Shown here: one piece after another, positions 48,721 through 59,934 of the stretch
Layout: each line of letters starts with the position of its first letter
How positions within the stretch are numbered: the first letter of the stretch is position 1
DNA from: Codonopsis lanceolata
Lineage: Eukaryota > Streptophyta > Magnoliopsida > Asterales > Campanulaceae
Reading direction: 5' to 3'
DNA: 64,000 nt
Assembly: GCA_013146195.2 (NCBI GenBank)
Contig: CM028377.1
Location: 107,176,094 to 107,240,093 of the forward strand
The notes under the pieces: model-generated
What the model saw: the letters and a program-made list of their open reading frames with translations, nothing else
Databases searched by the model: none
Told to the model about the DNA's origin: nothing
Position numbers and translations under genes: made by a program

Positions 48721-48918
48721 AATCATTCAAAAGGAATAACTTATTTGAGTTCACATTCTATTTGAAGGGCGGAAAAAATTAAGTTTGTTCCAAGACATTC
48801 ATTATACAGAGTTTTTGAATATTATAAAGTATGTAGAATTGACACTTAAAATTAGTGTTTCCTATTGAGAAATATTGACCATAAATGGGACTAATCATCA
48901 TAAATCTGGGGATCACAT

Positions 48919-49927
48919 TGTTGGAAAATGTTTGTTTTACCAAGATTGTCATTAACTTATCCGATGTAAATCAATCAATTTATATTGTATCATATGCAAT
49001 GACAATTAATAAGTTTCAAAGTCAATAATTGAATATCGGGTAACAGTAACAAATTATTTTGGTTTGAAGATATTGAATTTTAACTAATAAGAAAGACAAC
49101 AAATATTGTGAGAATATGTAATGAATAAATATGAGATATTTTGTATGATATTTATATAATTACTAATTAATAATTATATTGGATAATTATTAAGAGGTAT
49201 AAAACTATTTCGATAATTGGGATTGAGTTTAAGATTGACAAGGCTACCAAAACAAGAACTACAGCTCACTTGAAAGGGGACACAAAACCGTACAAAGGGA
49301 AATAGTTTCCCATTAAGTTTGGAGACATCTTGGCAGCTAATTTGACGGAGAGAGTTGTTGAGAAATTGGGAGTTATCACCAAATGTCTTTTTATTAGAAA
49401 ATAACTCTCTAATATATGAAGATGTAGTATGATGATGCTACTGTTGATATAAAGAGTACAGAGGGGCTTCCGGAAAAGTTAAGAGTGACTAACAGTGCAG
49501 TGAAGTGAGAAACAACTTGAGTTGTTTTTATTTTGTCCTCCTTTTTTGACCATGAGCAATACACAAAGGCTTTCGGTGTTTTGGTTTTTGGCCTAATCAA
49601 TTACTCATCCAAAATAAGCTAGTAACTGAATAATATTATTTGAGTGTCCACACACTACTGTTAATTGGAAGGAACGAATCAGAAGATCGTGGTGTCTACG
49701 AGCTTGCAAGATTCGATAGTTACGATCGAAGTTAAAAGAAATCGGCGTAAGAGGTATTCTCCTTTTTCCTTCCGTTGATCAAATAAATTTAATACACATA
49801 ATTTTTGACGTTCTTATATCATTGTATTGATTTTTGAAATTCATCGCTTCCGCTTCCGTTCGATTTGATCTAAAAGACTGATTTTATTCAACCCGTATTC
49901 GATATGTGACCCGAATATTTTCCAACA
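48919..49927 (+). repeat. LTR-like element, 1009 bp, probable solo LTR
   Basis: It starts TGTTGGAAAATG and ends ATATTTTCCAACA. TGTTGGAAAAT and ATTTTCCAACA form an 11-bp perfect terminal inverted repeat with TG...CA. The 3' part (GTGTCTACGAGCTTGC, then GGTATTCTCC and CCTTCCGTTGATCAAATAA) is typical of plant Copia LTR ends. Flanks are CACAT and GATAT, so no target-site duplication is seen. Confidence 0.7.
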
Positions 49928-50539
49928 GATATTGACAAAATTAGTATACAAGGCGATCGTGTTGCAAGGCGGTCGTGTGGTAGGCTAAGGTGGGCGCGTC
50001 TTCAAGGATGAATTCAAGACATAGATACTAACAAATAGGCGATCACGTAGACAGGCAAGGCATCATGTTGTGTTGGGCGACTGCATTGTAGCGCTAATTT
50101 TGTTTTGTCCGTTTTCTTAATTAAGGTTTTAGGCTTTGATATTGTATCCTTATATATGATTGTAATCCTAGAACGATTTCAATGTTGGTATAATAAATTT
50201 TGATAGTCCGGTCTCAATTTCTCTCTTTCTTCTCTTTGATCGATCTTGCTATTTCTCTGTATTAATTTATAAAATCTTCCGCGGTATATAAAAGGAGTGG
50301 ATATTAATTTAACGAAGATGGATTACAAACCTTTAAAAAGAATGATGTCGACAAGATTGTAGCTAACATCATCACTGGTATTATTCATATACTTGCGTAG
50401 AGGCATACACGAAATAAAAATTTGCAAGTTAAATAACGATGTCCCTTTATAATCATTAGAGTTGAAGTGGAAAAAAGTTAGATATATTTAGAAAAAACGA
50501 AATGGCAAAAAATTTGGGTAAGATGACATATTTTTGAGT
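49928..50539. other. Intergenic DNA with an LTR-like tail
   Basis: 50105-50295 matches 34505-34690 over several blocks, probably an LTR 3' part. It is preceded by GGCGATCGTGTTGCAAGGCG-type direct repeats (49950-50080). No gene. Confidence 0.5.
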
Positions 50540-50970
50540 AAGTTTTCTGTAAGACCGTTTTATAAATTTTAATTTGTAAAACGGAACTTTACTCTCTCAC
50601 AACTCAACCTACCAATATACGACGGATCGTGTAAATATGATCCGTCTTACAAAAAATATTCGTAAAACCGTCTTATACAAGTTTTTGCCTATATTTTTTA
50701 TAAAACGAATCTTTCTTACCCAATTGTATTGGTTAGTTGGACTATGAGAGAGTGAGACTCCAACTTACGAATTAAGATTCATAAGATAGTCTTACAAGAA
50801 ATCTACTCAAACAAAATAGAGTAAATCTTCTGTGAGACGGTCTTACGGATCTTAATTCGTAAGAAAGAGCATCACTCTCTCACAGCTCAACCCACTAAGA
50901 TGTGGTGGATCGGGTAAGGACGATATATCTTACATAAAAATGATTATAAAATCGTCTTACCTAAGTTTTT
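50540..50970. repeat. Cluster of three GTAAGACGGTCTTAC-type MITEs
   Basis: 50540-50685 has terminal inverted repeats TGTAAGACCGTTTTA / TAAAACCGTCTTATACA. 50821-50970 has GTGAGACGGTCTTACGGATC / AAATCGTCTTACC. Between them is an inverted, partial third copy (ATTCATAAGATAGTCTTAC near 50780). All contain CTCTCTCACAACTCAACC-like cores or the reverse complement. The same family leaves pieces in both MYB introns. Confidence 0.72.
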
Positions 50971-51780
50971 GCTAACAAAATATACTATCCAAAGGCACAC
51001 ATAGTGGAAGTGTGACATATAAACTACCAAGGAAAAAATCATGATGTAGAATAAGAATCCATTTTCTAGATGAAACAAAGGGGTTGGCAAATATTTAAAT
51101 ATTTTGACTTTTAAATGAGAAACCCTTTTGATAGGGATCAATGTGAAGATGTAGCAATTTTTAGAAGGAGCAATGAAGCATATATGTGTGTGTCATTGGG
51201 GCGGTTTCCGGTCTACCCACGCCTGTCGACTCTTATTGCCGTCTTAGTGGATTTTGGGTCCCTCTCTCACTCTCCACTCTTGGAACCAAACCATAAAACA
51301 TGAAATCATGTGGCCAAGAAAGAAAATAAAAACTTATTTGATCCAAAAAATGCTTATAATTTTCACTCTCTAATATAAGTTGGAAAGCTACAAAATTAGG
51401 TCAAAAATATTGGTAGGGAAATATAAGCCTTGATATCGACTATGTTAATGTAAACGGATCAGTACGTTTTAAGAATTATTTGACCTATTTAAACTTTATG
51501 CAATAATTATATGAAACGATCGAGAGAACTTGTATGATTGACATTAAACCTTTTCTTGACTTGTCATTTTTCACTACATGATATGAACGAAGTCCATGTA
51601 CGCATATGCATATATAGAAAGTGCGTTACGACTTTCCCTATATACATACATACATACATCCTTTTCAAATATATAGTGGAATGTAACTGAAGATACTATT
51701 TGAGCACCTCATTTGATGAGATACTAATTTGAACCACAAATAAAAATTAGAGGAGGAGAACAATTTTGATGGCATACATA
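50971..51780. other. AT-rich intergenic DNA
   Basis: No gene or repeat recognised; the short frames near 51115-51300 carry no motif. Confidence 0.55.
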
Positions 51781-51995
51781 TGGAGTCCAGATCTCCTGTA
51801 CCATTTGTGTGTACCACTTTTCATCTCAATCATTGATTAAGATGTAATGATTGAGATGTAGTGGTGAAGATGAAAAGTGATATACCAATGGTACACACAA
51901 GTGGTACATAAGATCTGGATTCATACATATGGAGTCCAGATCTCCTGTACCACTTGTGTGTACCACTAGTATACCACTTTTCATCTCAACCATTG
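51781..51995. repeat. Foldback repeat plus a direct partial copy
   Basis: GAGTCCAGATCTCCTGTACC ... ACTTTTCATCTCAATCATT (51782-51840) is followed by its inverted copy (AATGATTGAGATG, GATGAAAAGTGATATACC, AGATCTGGATTC; to about 51921). Then a direct copy of the left arm follows (51931-51995). The arrangement could fold into a hairpin of about 60 bp. Confidence 0.75.
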
Positions 51996-52515
51996 ATTCA
52001 TACATATATATGAGGATTTATGATTTCTCACTTGTTTCTTTCCAATTTATTAAGTCTATATATCACTTCTCACTGTCAAGGTGTTATATATGGATAATGG
52101 ATTCATGCTTTATTTTTTTTATGGGATTGTTGATTCTTTTATTCATAGTAATGCCACCAAATAATTTTATCATTGTTTCATTAATTATCAATCACACACA
52201 CACACACTCACAGCTTCTTCTACATTGTTCTTGATTGGTGCTAAGGTGGTACCATTTAAATGCGTCACTAGAAATGTGGGAGGGGGTGGGGGGGATCTTG
52301 TGTTGATTGTACTGATCAATACTCATTGCTCTTTTTCCTTTTCTTTTTTTATTTCAATTTAAAAATACTTTGTAATATGAGTAGCATCTGACGGTTTACA
52401 CATGACCTTATCTATATTTTAAATTGGTATTTTGTTGTCTATCCAATAATCAACTAGATCTACCACTATGCTATTTGACTCAATCATATTTTCTGACACT
52501 AGTGCATGTTTTATA
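51996..52515. other. AT-rich intergenic DNA with a (CA)n run
   Basis: A short CA run lies near 52193-52206 and G runs near 52279-52294. Nothing else recognised. Confidence 0.5.
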
Positions 52516-52767
52516 CTCCCTCCGTTCCTAAATAATCATCAATTCGGTGCACAGTTTAAGAAAAAACAATTGACTTGATTATTTATATTGGTTTAATGTG
52601 GAGTTTCCTTTAAAGCTCATGTGTATGTGGCCCATAATTAAAATAGAGTGAAAAAATAAAGGTAAAATGATAAAAGTGATGTTCTAAAAATGTAAGTTTC
52701 AAACTGGATAATTATTTTGGGACGGATAAAAAAGGAAAAGATGACGATAATTTAGGGATGGAAGGAG
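52516..52767. mobile_element. Stowaway-like MITE, family 1 (reverse orientation)
   Basis: 252 bp, CTCCCTCCGTTCCTAAATAA to GGGATGGAAGGAG, flanked by TA. Oriented opposite to the neighbouring copy at 52780. Confidence 0.9.
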
Positions 52768-52779
52768 TAATTTATATTA

Positions 52780-53039
52780 CTCCCTCTATCTCTAAATTAT
52801 CGTCCTCTTTTCTTTTTTTTCGTTCGTCTTTAAATAATCATCCAGTTTGAAACTTACTTTTTGAGAACATCATTTTTACTATTTTATCCTTACTTTTTTA
52901 TCATATCTTAATTATGAATCACATATACATAAGTTTTAAAGAAAACTACACATTAAACCAATATAAATAATCAAATTAATTGTTTTTTCTTAAACCATGT
53001 GTCGGGTCAACTAGAACGATAATTTAGTGACGGAGAGAG
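52780..53039. mobile_element. Stowaway-like MITE, family 1
   Basis: 260 bp, CTCCCTCTATCTCTAAATTA to GTGACGGAGAGAG, flanked by TA. It lies 12 bp from the previous copy, in the opposite orientation. Confidence 0.88.
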
Positions 53040-53786
53040 TATATATATATATAATTTTCAGTACCTTTAAGTTTGGTAGGATTGAAAGCTTTTTTCCCTG
53101 CCTATATTTTATTGTTTGGATCATAGAGGTTTGGTGAAAAAAAATCATTATGAAAAAGAAAAGGCTCTTTACACTTTGTGAAATTGGCTGCACTTATTAG
53201 TTTAAAAATAAGTTATTCTTAGGATTGGGTTCATCTTATTGGTTTTTTTCTTTTTTTATCTCATAATGATTTACCAATTATGTGCAATAGCTGGTTAGTT
53301 ATGTGACCATTATGTCACATTCTTGTCACTAATTCATCATCCATGCAGTTTCTATAAGATCAATTGGGTATGGCTTCATTTTGGAAGAATAAAAAATTAG
53401 ATATATTCCTTCTTCTTTGGTAACTGATAAGTGTTCATTTAAAAAAATATATATAGTATATTTTAATACATGTTTTTATTTTTCGTATAAATTTATTAAT
53501 TTTACATTTGTCATGTATAGTGTAGGTGAGCCAAACAGAGACGATTTTCTTCAAACTCAAGCCGAGATTGCCATTTCATCTCTTGAGCTGGGCCTTGTTA
53601 AACTCGAGCAAGTTTCAATGGTGCCTAAAACACTCGGTTCATCTCGAGCATGCAAGCTGCTCACAAGCACTAGTGAGTCGAGTCAAATAGAGCCTGTGGC
53701 TCGGACCGGGTCATCTAGTAAACTAGTCCTCAGCATGTCCATTTAAAGACTAGCCAATTCACAACTGTCCAACTTTTTTTCTTTTC
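53040..53786. other. AT-rich intergenic DNA
   Basis: A frame at 53417-53746 has no recognisable domain; its GC-richer part (53520-53745) may be a repeat remnant. No gene is called. Confidence 0.5.
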
Positions 53787-54178
53787 GGGTAAATATGGGT
53801 ACGTCATTTTTTAAAAGTTTTCAACCGTTCCAATTCACAATTCTTTTTTTAACTAGAAAAAACATTTTTGGAGCGAAAGGACAATGATGCCCTTAATGAA
53901 CCGAACATGCGCACACAAAGTATCAGTCCATGCATCGATTTTACATCGCGATACACAAATCAAATTCAATTTGTGTCTCACAATGCACATATCAAATCCA
54001 ATTTGTGCATCATGAATCCAATTTATTTTCTGCATCATCGATTTGCATCGTGACGCATAAAATTCAATCCAATTAAGCTAGTCATTTGTAAACAAGTAAT
54101 TATATTTGTAGTCAAAATTTTCATATTTTATAATGTAATTCAGGTAAGACTCATTTATAGATTGATTGATTGATTTGT

Positions 54179-55798
54179 GGTAAAACACACAATTGGGCCA
54201 CTCAACTTTCCCACTTTTTGCAATTCAGCCACCGAAAGTTTGAAATATCTATTTTGGTCATCCAACTTTTGTTCAGTTGCAAGCGAACTTATTTTTTGGA
54301 TGGACGTTATATTCAACCATTAAGTTAAGTCAAATATCTATTTTACCCTTCTAAATACAAAGGGTCTAACTGAAAAAAAAAACATATGACATTTGTATAA
54401 AGAGAAAAGGGTCAAAGTATAATTTAAAAAATAATCAACTCATGCTAGCCGCCCCCCTCCCCCCACCCATCTTCATCTTCCTTTTAGCCAGAAATCCACA
54501 AGATTTACTTGCTTTGTCTCAGCATTCTAGGAAACTGGACTTGTTATGTCTCATCTTTCATCTCTTAGTAAACCTTCATCTCTGGCCCGTGATTTGTCTT
54601 TGGTTGAAGCTATAATTCTTATCGATTTTTGTGATTTTGGGGGGAGACAAGCAAATTTGATGAAGCTATGGTGTCCTAGGAACTCTGCTTGTGAGGGTTA
54701 GGATCAAAGGTGAACTGAGTTCGGCTATTCGACCCAGATCTGGATTGCTCCTTCTCATCTCCTAGTTCGCTCCCCCTCAAATCATTGTCTCAGATTCGGC
54801 CAGAAAATACAAAGACGAATCTGACGGTAGTAGCTCAGATTCAAGTGGCAAAGATCGACGACACTGGGCTAGGTCGCCAAAAGATAGCCCAAGCAGGCGG
54901 CAGAGGCATGATTCCAGTAGTGAAGAGGAAGGGCAAGTGGGGAGAGTGAAGGATAAAAGTGACAGGGAACGGGGAAGGGTTCCGGTGGTGAGGATCGTAG
55001 GGAGAGTCGACGAGAGGGATTCGGTGGTGAAGACCACGGAGACAGGTTGATCGGTGACGCAGAAGAAGGATAGATAAATGGTCGCCAAGAGATAGCCCTA
55101 ACAGGCGGCAAAGGCATGATTCCAATAATGAAGAGGAAGGACAAGTGAGGAGAATGAAGGATATAAGTGACGGGGAATGGGGAGAGGGTTCTGGTGGTGA
55201 AACCGTAGGGAGAGCCGGCGAGAGGGATTCGGTGGTGAAGACCGCAGGGACAGGTTGATCAGTGACGAAGAAGAAGGACAGAAAAATAGGGAGTCTGATT
55301 ATCGAGGTAGGGATCGTAAGGATTCCGCTAAGGGAAACACTAGATTGAAGATAAACCCAGATCTGTGACCCTCAAATTTTTATTAATTTTTTGGGGTATT
55401 ATTTGTAAATCATGATTCTCATAGTGACATTGATTTTTGTTAGTTATTCTTTCTTCTCTTATGGTTGGGTGCAACTGGATTCTGTGTTGTACATGATGTT
55501 TAGATGTTGAAGATAAAGATGAAGTATATGTGCATTTTGACCCCTACTCTTTATTCCAAGGACTTGCAATTTCTTTTTTCTATTGAACTCCTTTGGGTTT
55601 TTAAAATCACACAAACTAAGTTTTACAAGGGCAAAAAAGGGATTTCACATAAATTTAACATCCTGGGCTAACGTCATCCAAAAAATGGGCTCGCTTGCAT
55701 CATAACTAAAGTTGAATGGCCAAAATAGATATTTCAAACTTTCGGTAGCCGAATTGCAAAAAGTAGGAAAGTTAGGTGGCTCATTTGTGTGTTTCACC
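54179..55798. mobile_element. MULE carrying a gene fragment (Pack-MULE), 10-bp TSD
   Basis: 1620 bp with terminal inverted repeats of about 130-170 bp. The left starts GGTAAAACACACAATTGGGC and the right, reverse complemented, GGTGAAACACACAAATGAGC; both continue through CGAAAGTTTGAAATATCTAT. Exact ATTGATTTGT copies flank it at 54169-54178 and 55799-55808. The interior contains an Arg/Ser-rich coding-like piece on the plus strand (54780-55300) with a tandem duplication. No transposase. The long TIR and 10-bp duplication are Mutator features. Confidence 0.88.
54780..55300 (+). pseudogene. Captured Arg/Ser-rich gene fragment, partly duplicated
   Basis: In one plus-strand frame the sequence reads SDSARKYKDESDGSSSDSSG, then KDRRHWARSPKDSPSRRQ and RHDSSSEEEG. 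This is the composition of RS-rich splicing or corepressor proteins (BUD13-like or CIR1-like are possibilities; neither is established). About 212 bp (54868-55079) are repeated in tandem at 55080-55291 with scattered differences that break the frame. It sits within a MULE, so capture from a host gene is inferred. It has no start codon context of its own. Confidence 0.55.
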
Positions 55799-56228
55799 AT
55801 TGATTTGTAGTCAAACTTTCCTTATTTGTTTGATATTGTAATTAACGTAGGAATAAAATGGATTGAATATAAATTGATTAATTGATTTATGTAAATATGT
55901 AGTCAAACGTTTCTTTATTTAACTTGAATTTCTAATTAAGGTATGAATCAAATAGATTAAATATTAATTGATTGATTGCTTTCCGTAAATATGCACAAAT
56001 TGATGCATTGCGATGAACAAATTAGTGCATGCAATGCACACATTGATTCTTAGCACGCCTCCAGCTCATTAATTGCAAAGTCGCCTTTTCACCTTCAAAA
56101 ACACATCTTTCTGTTTACAAAAAAAAAACCAAGATAATGAAACAGTTAAAAACTTTTAAAAATGGATTGACCCTTAATTTTTTCTTCTTTTTTTTGGTTA
56201 AGTGATAAGTTGTTAACATTTAAGCTTA

Positions 56229-57951
56229 GGGTAATAACCGGCCTGATCCCTTTTGAAGAAATTATAACCTCTCCATTCCACTTTCTTTTTATTCAACCGG
56301 TAAAGTACACTTTTTGGGGTCAAATGTCAAAGATACCCTTAATGAATAAAAGACACACACACAAAGTCATTGCTTAAAATTGGGCATCGAAATGTAAAAT
56401 CTGGACATTGTAACGCAAAATATGGGTATCACAATGCAAAATTTGGGCATCGGAGCCCAAAATTAGGCATTGCAATAGAAATGTGGGCGTCGAAGTGAAT
56501 ATTATAGTTTGGGAATGGGAAAAGGTGTCTTACTTTCTCTCTCTCACTAGTCAACTTGGAAAGGACAAATCATTTTCTTCTTCCAGCCAATCTCTCTCTC
56601 TCTCTCTCTCTCTCTCATTAATCGTTTCCCCTATTCCATTAATCTCATTCATGCTACTTGGCTGCCAACGGAAAAATCAGGCAAAGCAAGATTAGTCATC
56701 AGTGGATTTCTAGTGACTTTATGTAGAGATGTCAATTTGATCCCAAAATACAGCTCTTTCTCAATGAGCGTATTACTTTCCAACGTACCTTCTCCATACT
56801 TTGATTCTCTTAAGAGATTTTTTGCAATGAAGGATCTCGCTACAACTCTGTGATGACACGTGTCAGTCTAAAGCGGAAAAGGCAGCCGCTAAGGTTTCTA
56901 GGTCCTTGCAGAAGGTGATCCTCACTTAAGAAAAGACTTGTCTGAAGAGTCATCAAATCCACCGGCTACAAAACCTCGTATAGCATGAAAGACTTTCACC
57001 ATCGAAGCTATCTCGTGAACTACCATGCCGACCGGGTCATCGAAGCTCAATCATCCATTCCAATGCTTACGTCGCATATTTCGATCGGAACTTACGATGT
57101 CTAAGTTGCGGGTGTTGTCGAAACTAACGATGCCTAAATTGCGAGGCGTTATAACTTACGATGTCCAAATTGCGGGGCGTCGGAACTTACGATGCCTTAA
57201 TTGTGAGCATCGAAATGTGATAGAATACAAAAAGTACCTGTGCATATTTGAAATCATTGGAGAAGTATGTGGAAGAAGAAATACAATTACGTAACAAGCT
57301 TAAGTGTTATTTCTCTTGTGTAGCTTGTCAATGGAAGCAAAAGCTTCCTATTCCTAGCACCTTCACGAGGAAAAATAAAAAGCGAGTTCGCGAATGAGAG
57401 AAAAGGGTGTATTACTAACTTCAATGGTTATGTTATTTCTTATGTTTATACAAGTACTCATGGCAGTACCCTGGATTTGTATGAGCTGGAAACTCATCAA
57501 GAAATTTAAGAAAAAATCTTGTTGTTCTTTCTTCTTTGCTTCTTGTAGGAATGATTTATTATTGATCAAACGTAGGAGCTTTCATCACAATCTAATTCAG
57601 GTCTTAGTTTCCAGTGTATCTTTGGTCTTGATTAATTTTTAGAAGAGGAGAGAGAAAGTGCAGAAGAGAGAGAAAGAAAGTGCAGAAATGGTGGAGATGA
57701 TTGTATTTTTGGAAGAAATTTATGAAAAAGTATTTTATTGGTTGAATAAAAATGTACTGACCTGTAATTACTCCCTCCGTTCTGGGTAAAGTGTTTCCGT
57801 TTGAAAGTCAATTTTTTAAGAAAATGACACGTTTAGTAGTCTATTAGTAATAAAATGACATTTTTATGCATTAATTTTTGAAAGTTGACTCTTATGTGAA
57901 ACAACCCAAAATAGAATAGTGAACTCTTTGCTCGGAACCGAGAAAGTATTC
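56229..57951. mobile_element. Non-autonomous MULE, copy B of the GGGCATCG family
   Basis: The left end GGGTAATAACCGGCCTGATC continues to GAAATTATAACC and TTTCTTTTTATTCAACCGG. The right end is TTGGTTGAATAAAAATG, GTACTGACCTGTAATTA, then a family-2 MITE, then TTC. Allowing for the MITE (57771-57946), the flanks are TTTAAGCTTA (56219-56228) and TTTAAACTTA (57952-57961), 9/10 identical. Inside are GGGCATCGAAATG, GGGTATCACAATGC and GGGCATCGGAGC words (56386-56490) and CTTACGATGTCYAA-type repeats (57088-57190). A CT tract lies near 56590. Short frames have no recognised domain. Confidence 0.75.
57771..57946. mobile_element. Stowaway-like MITE, family 2, inside a MULE end
   Basis: 176 bp, CTCCCTCCGTTCTGGGTAAA to CTCGGAACCGAGAAAG, with TA at 57769-57770 and 57947-57948. 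Removing it joins GTAATTA to TTC, which matches the terminus CAATTATTC of copy C of the MULE family. Confidence 0.85.
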
Positions 57952-58053
57952 TTTAAACTTAAACCCAAATATCAATTGGCCAAATTGGCTTGGCCAGACC
58001 CAAACCATTACGGTTGTGCAACTAGCATACCAACTACCAACAATAGTAAATTT

Positions 58054-59340
58054 GGTGATAACCGGGCCGGTCCTTTTTGTAGAAATTATAATCTCTTCAG
58101 TCCACTTTCTTTTTATTCAACTGGTTAAGTACATTTTTGGGGGTAAAATGTCGAAAATACCTTTAATAAAGAAAATGTGCATAGACATCGCAATGAAAAA
58201 ATTGGGCATCACAATGAATATAGGCATCACAATACAAAAATTAGACATTGGTAATTAATTTTGGGCAACAGTGATTAAATTTGAGCATTGATTAGAACCC
58301 ATTATCAAACTGTTTCATACATTTATATACTTGTTTAGTTCAGATGGTATCCATTAATCTTTCTATAAGATCTTCAGTTCTTCATAGGCATTCCACTTCA
58401 TGTTCTTTGATAGCATAGAGTTCTCTATCAGTACAATCTTTATACATAGACCCTTGAATAACCCATCTTTGATCAAACCCATTGGTTGCTTCTTTCAATT
58501 CTTCAAAGTCATACACTTTATATTTATCCAAGCAATCTGAAACATCAGCCATTAAATTCACCTCCACATCTTTCATCATCCCTTTCCCCATTTTCTACTT
58601 TCTCTCTTCCTCTTTAGCCTTTCCTCTCCTTTTCCTCCACAAAGCTTCTCTGTATACCCACAAACCACACACTAACAATGCTCACATCATGCTCTCTGAC
58701 TTTTTCTCCAAAACTCTATGTCTGTTGCAAACGAGCCATATATGCAACTTAAATCATCTAAAAATTCCCTCATTTACACCATCCGGTGTAAGAATCGCAA
58801 AAACTGACGCCAACATCACAACAATCAATGCCTACATAAGTGGCAACGACGCCCACATCGGAAGCAACGATGCACAAATTAGATTTGTCGAAATTTAGGT
58901 ATCGCATAAATTTGAGTATCACAAAAATTAGATTTGTTGTTGCTTATCGGAACTCTGAAGTTGCAGTGATTCCCTTGGTTTAGACTTAGCTCGTAGTTCT
59001 CGTTCTGAATCTCGCTTGAATTGTGTGAAGATGAAGATAGATTTGATTTTCTATAATTTTTATAATATCATAAGAGATGGAGCAACATTTTTATTGCTCG
59101 ATGAAGAATATGAGGAACTGAGCCCATTAATCAAGGGATAGGGAGCACTTTTTGGTTCGATCTAACAAAAATAATGAAAAAAGGAAGGAAAGGTATATTT
59201 GTGTGTGTGTTTATGTCTCTGACATACGGAAGGCCATTTAAGGAAGAAAAACGGAAAAAATGGCTTTTCTGGTTAAATAAAAAAAATAGGGTAGTGGAGC
59301 GGTTACAATTTTACAAAAGTGTACTGTCCAGCAATTATTC
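58054..59340. mobile_element. MULE copy C of the GGGCATCG family, carrying a kinase gene fragment, 11-bp TSD
   Basis: 1287 bp between exact ATAGTAAATTT copies (58043-58053 and 59341-59351). The left end is GGTGATAACCGGGCCGGTCC then GTAGAAATTATAATC; the right end, reverse complemented, is GAATAATTGCTGGACAGTAC then GTAAAATTGTAACC. Both continue into T-rich sequence with ATTCAACTGG or ATTTAACCAG. Family words include TTGGGCATCACAATG and CGACGCCCACATCGGAAGC (58849). On the minus strand it holds a piece of a LysM receptor-like kinase gene. No transposase. Confidence 0.85.
58345..58660 (-). pseudogene. Captured LysM receptor-like kinase fragment
   Basis: On the minus strand, 58382-58591 reads MGKGMMKDVEVNLMADVSDC, then LDKYKVYDFEELKEATNGFD, GSMYKD and ELYAIK. 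This is the juxtamembrane region and start of the kinase domain of the LYK4/LYK5/NFP-type LysM receptors that perceive chitin-related signals. In the next frame the match goes on as MKWNAYEELKIL and then meets a stop, so one base has been lost or gained. Upstream the reading LWRKRRGKAKEEER fits the basic segment after a membrane helix, followed by a stop. No glycine-rich loop or catalytic part is present, so it is a dead fragment moved by the MULE. Family resemblance is from memory of the motif, not a search. Confidence 0.7.
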
Positions 59341-59404
59341 ATAGTAAATTTACTTACACTCCACTACTTCCTAAATAAATGTGTAATATAAATTTTGTGT
59401 ATTA

Positions 59405-59585
59405 CTCCCTCCGTTCTGGGCAAACAATTCATTATTCAATTTTAAGATATTTCACTTAAAGAGTCAACGTTTAAAAATTAAGTCATAAAAATTTCATTTT
59501 ATTTCTAATGGACTACTAAAAGTATCATATTTTAAAAAAAAAAATTGACTTTCAAACGAGAATACTTTGCTCGGAACGGAGGGAG
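59405..59585. mobile_element. Stowaway-like MITE, family 2 (reverse orientation)
   Basis: 181 bp, CTCCCTCCGTTCTGGGCAAA to TTGCTCGGAACGGAGGGAG, TA at 59403-59404 and 59586-59587. The best-preserved ends of this family in the window. Confidence 0.9.
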
Positions 59586-59594
59586 TATGATTTA

Positions 59595-59934
59595 CTCTCT
59601 CCATTCCAGGCAAAGAGTTATTATTTTAAGTTGTTTTACTTTCATAGTCAACTTCCAAAAATAATGCTTACAATTTCTATAACATTTTATCTTTATCCTC
59701 CATTTTCCATTTGTATTGCAAGCATATTGCTTGTACTTAAGTATTTTGTAATTATGACTAACTCGGATAACATTAATATATCCCCTTAATAAATTATACT
59801 TTTCAAATATGGATTCTTTGGGTAGAACAAATAGAGTATATAAAATAAGAAAATGTATGTCAAATTTTCATTCGAAAACCAATTAATTAAACTCAAAAAA
59901 GTCAAAACTGAACGGTAATTAAGAACGGAGGGAG
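59595..59934. mobile_element. Stowaway-like MITE, larger variant
   Basis: CTCTCTCCATTCCAGGCAAA at the left and AAGAACGGAGGGAG at the right between TA dinucleotides, 340 bp. The interior differs from family 2, so it may be a related family or carry an insertion. Confidence 0.55.

Larger units (their letters stand above)
53787..56183. mobile_element. Non-autonomous MULE, copy D of the GGGCATCG family, split by a nested MULE
   Basis: The left end GGGTAAATATGGGTACGTC, then TTTTTTAAAAGTTTTCAACC, is mirrored at the right by CAGTTAAAAACTTTTAAAAA and GATTGACCCTTAA. Inside are GCATCGATTTTACATCGCG-type words (53930-54060) and GCACAAATTGATGCATTGCG (55988), plus CCCTTAATGAACCGAACATG, matching other family members. 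It is interrupted at 54179-55798. Flanks are T-rich and give no clear duplication. Confidence 0.65.

Noticed and set aside
53417..53746. 109-codon frame as a gene
   Set aside because: No motif, no splice support and composition like nearby repeat remnants.
54777..55144. Minus-strand frames over the RS-rich fragment
   Set aside because: The plus-strand frame has the recognisable Arg/Ser composition; the minus frames repeat because the DNA is tandemly duplicated.
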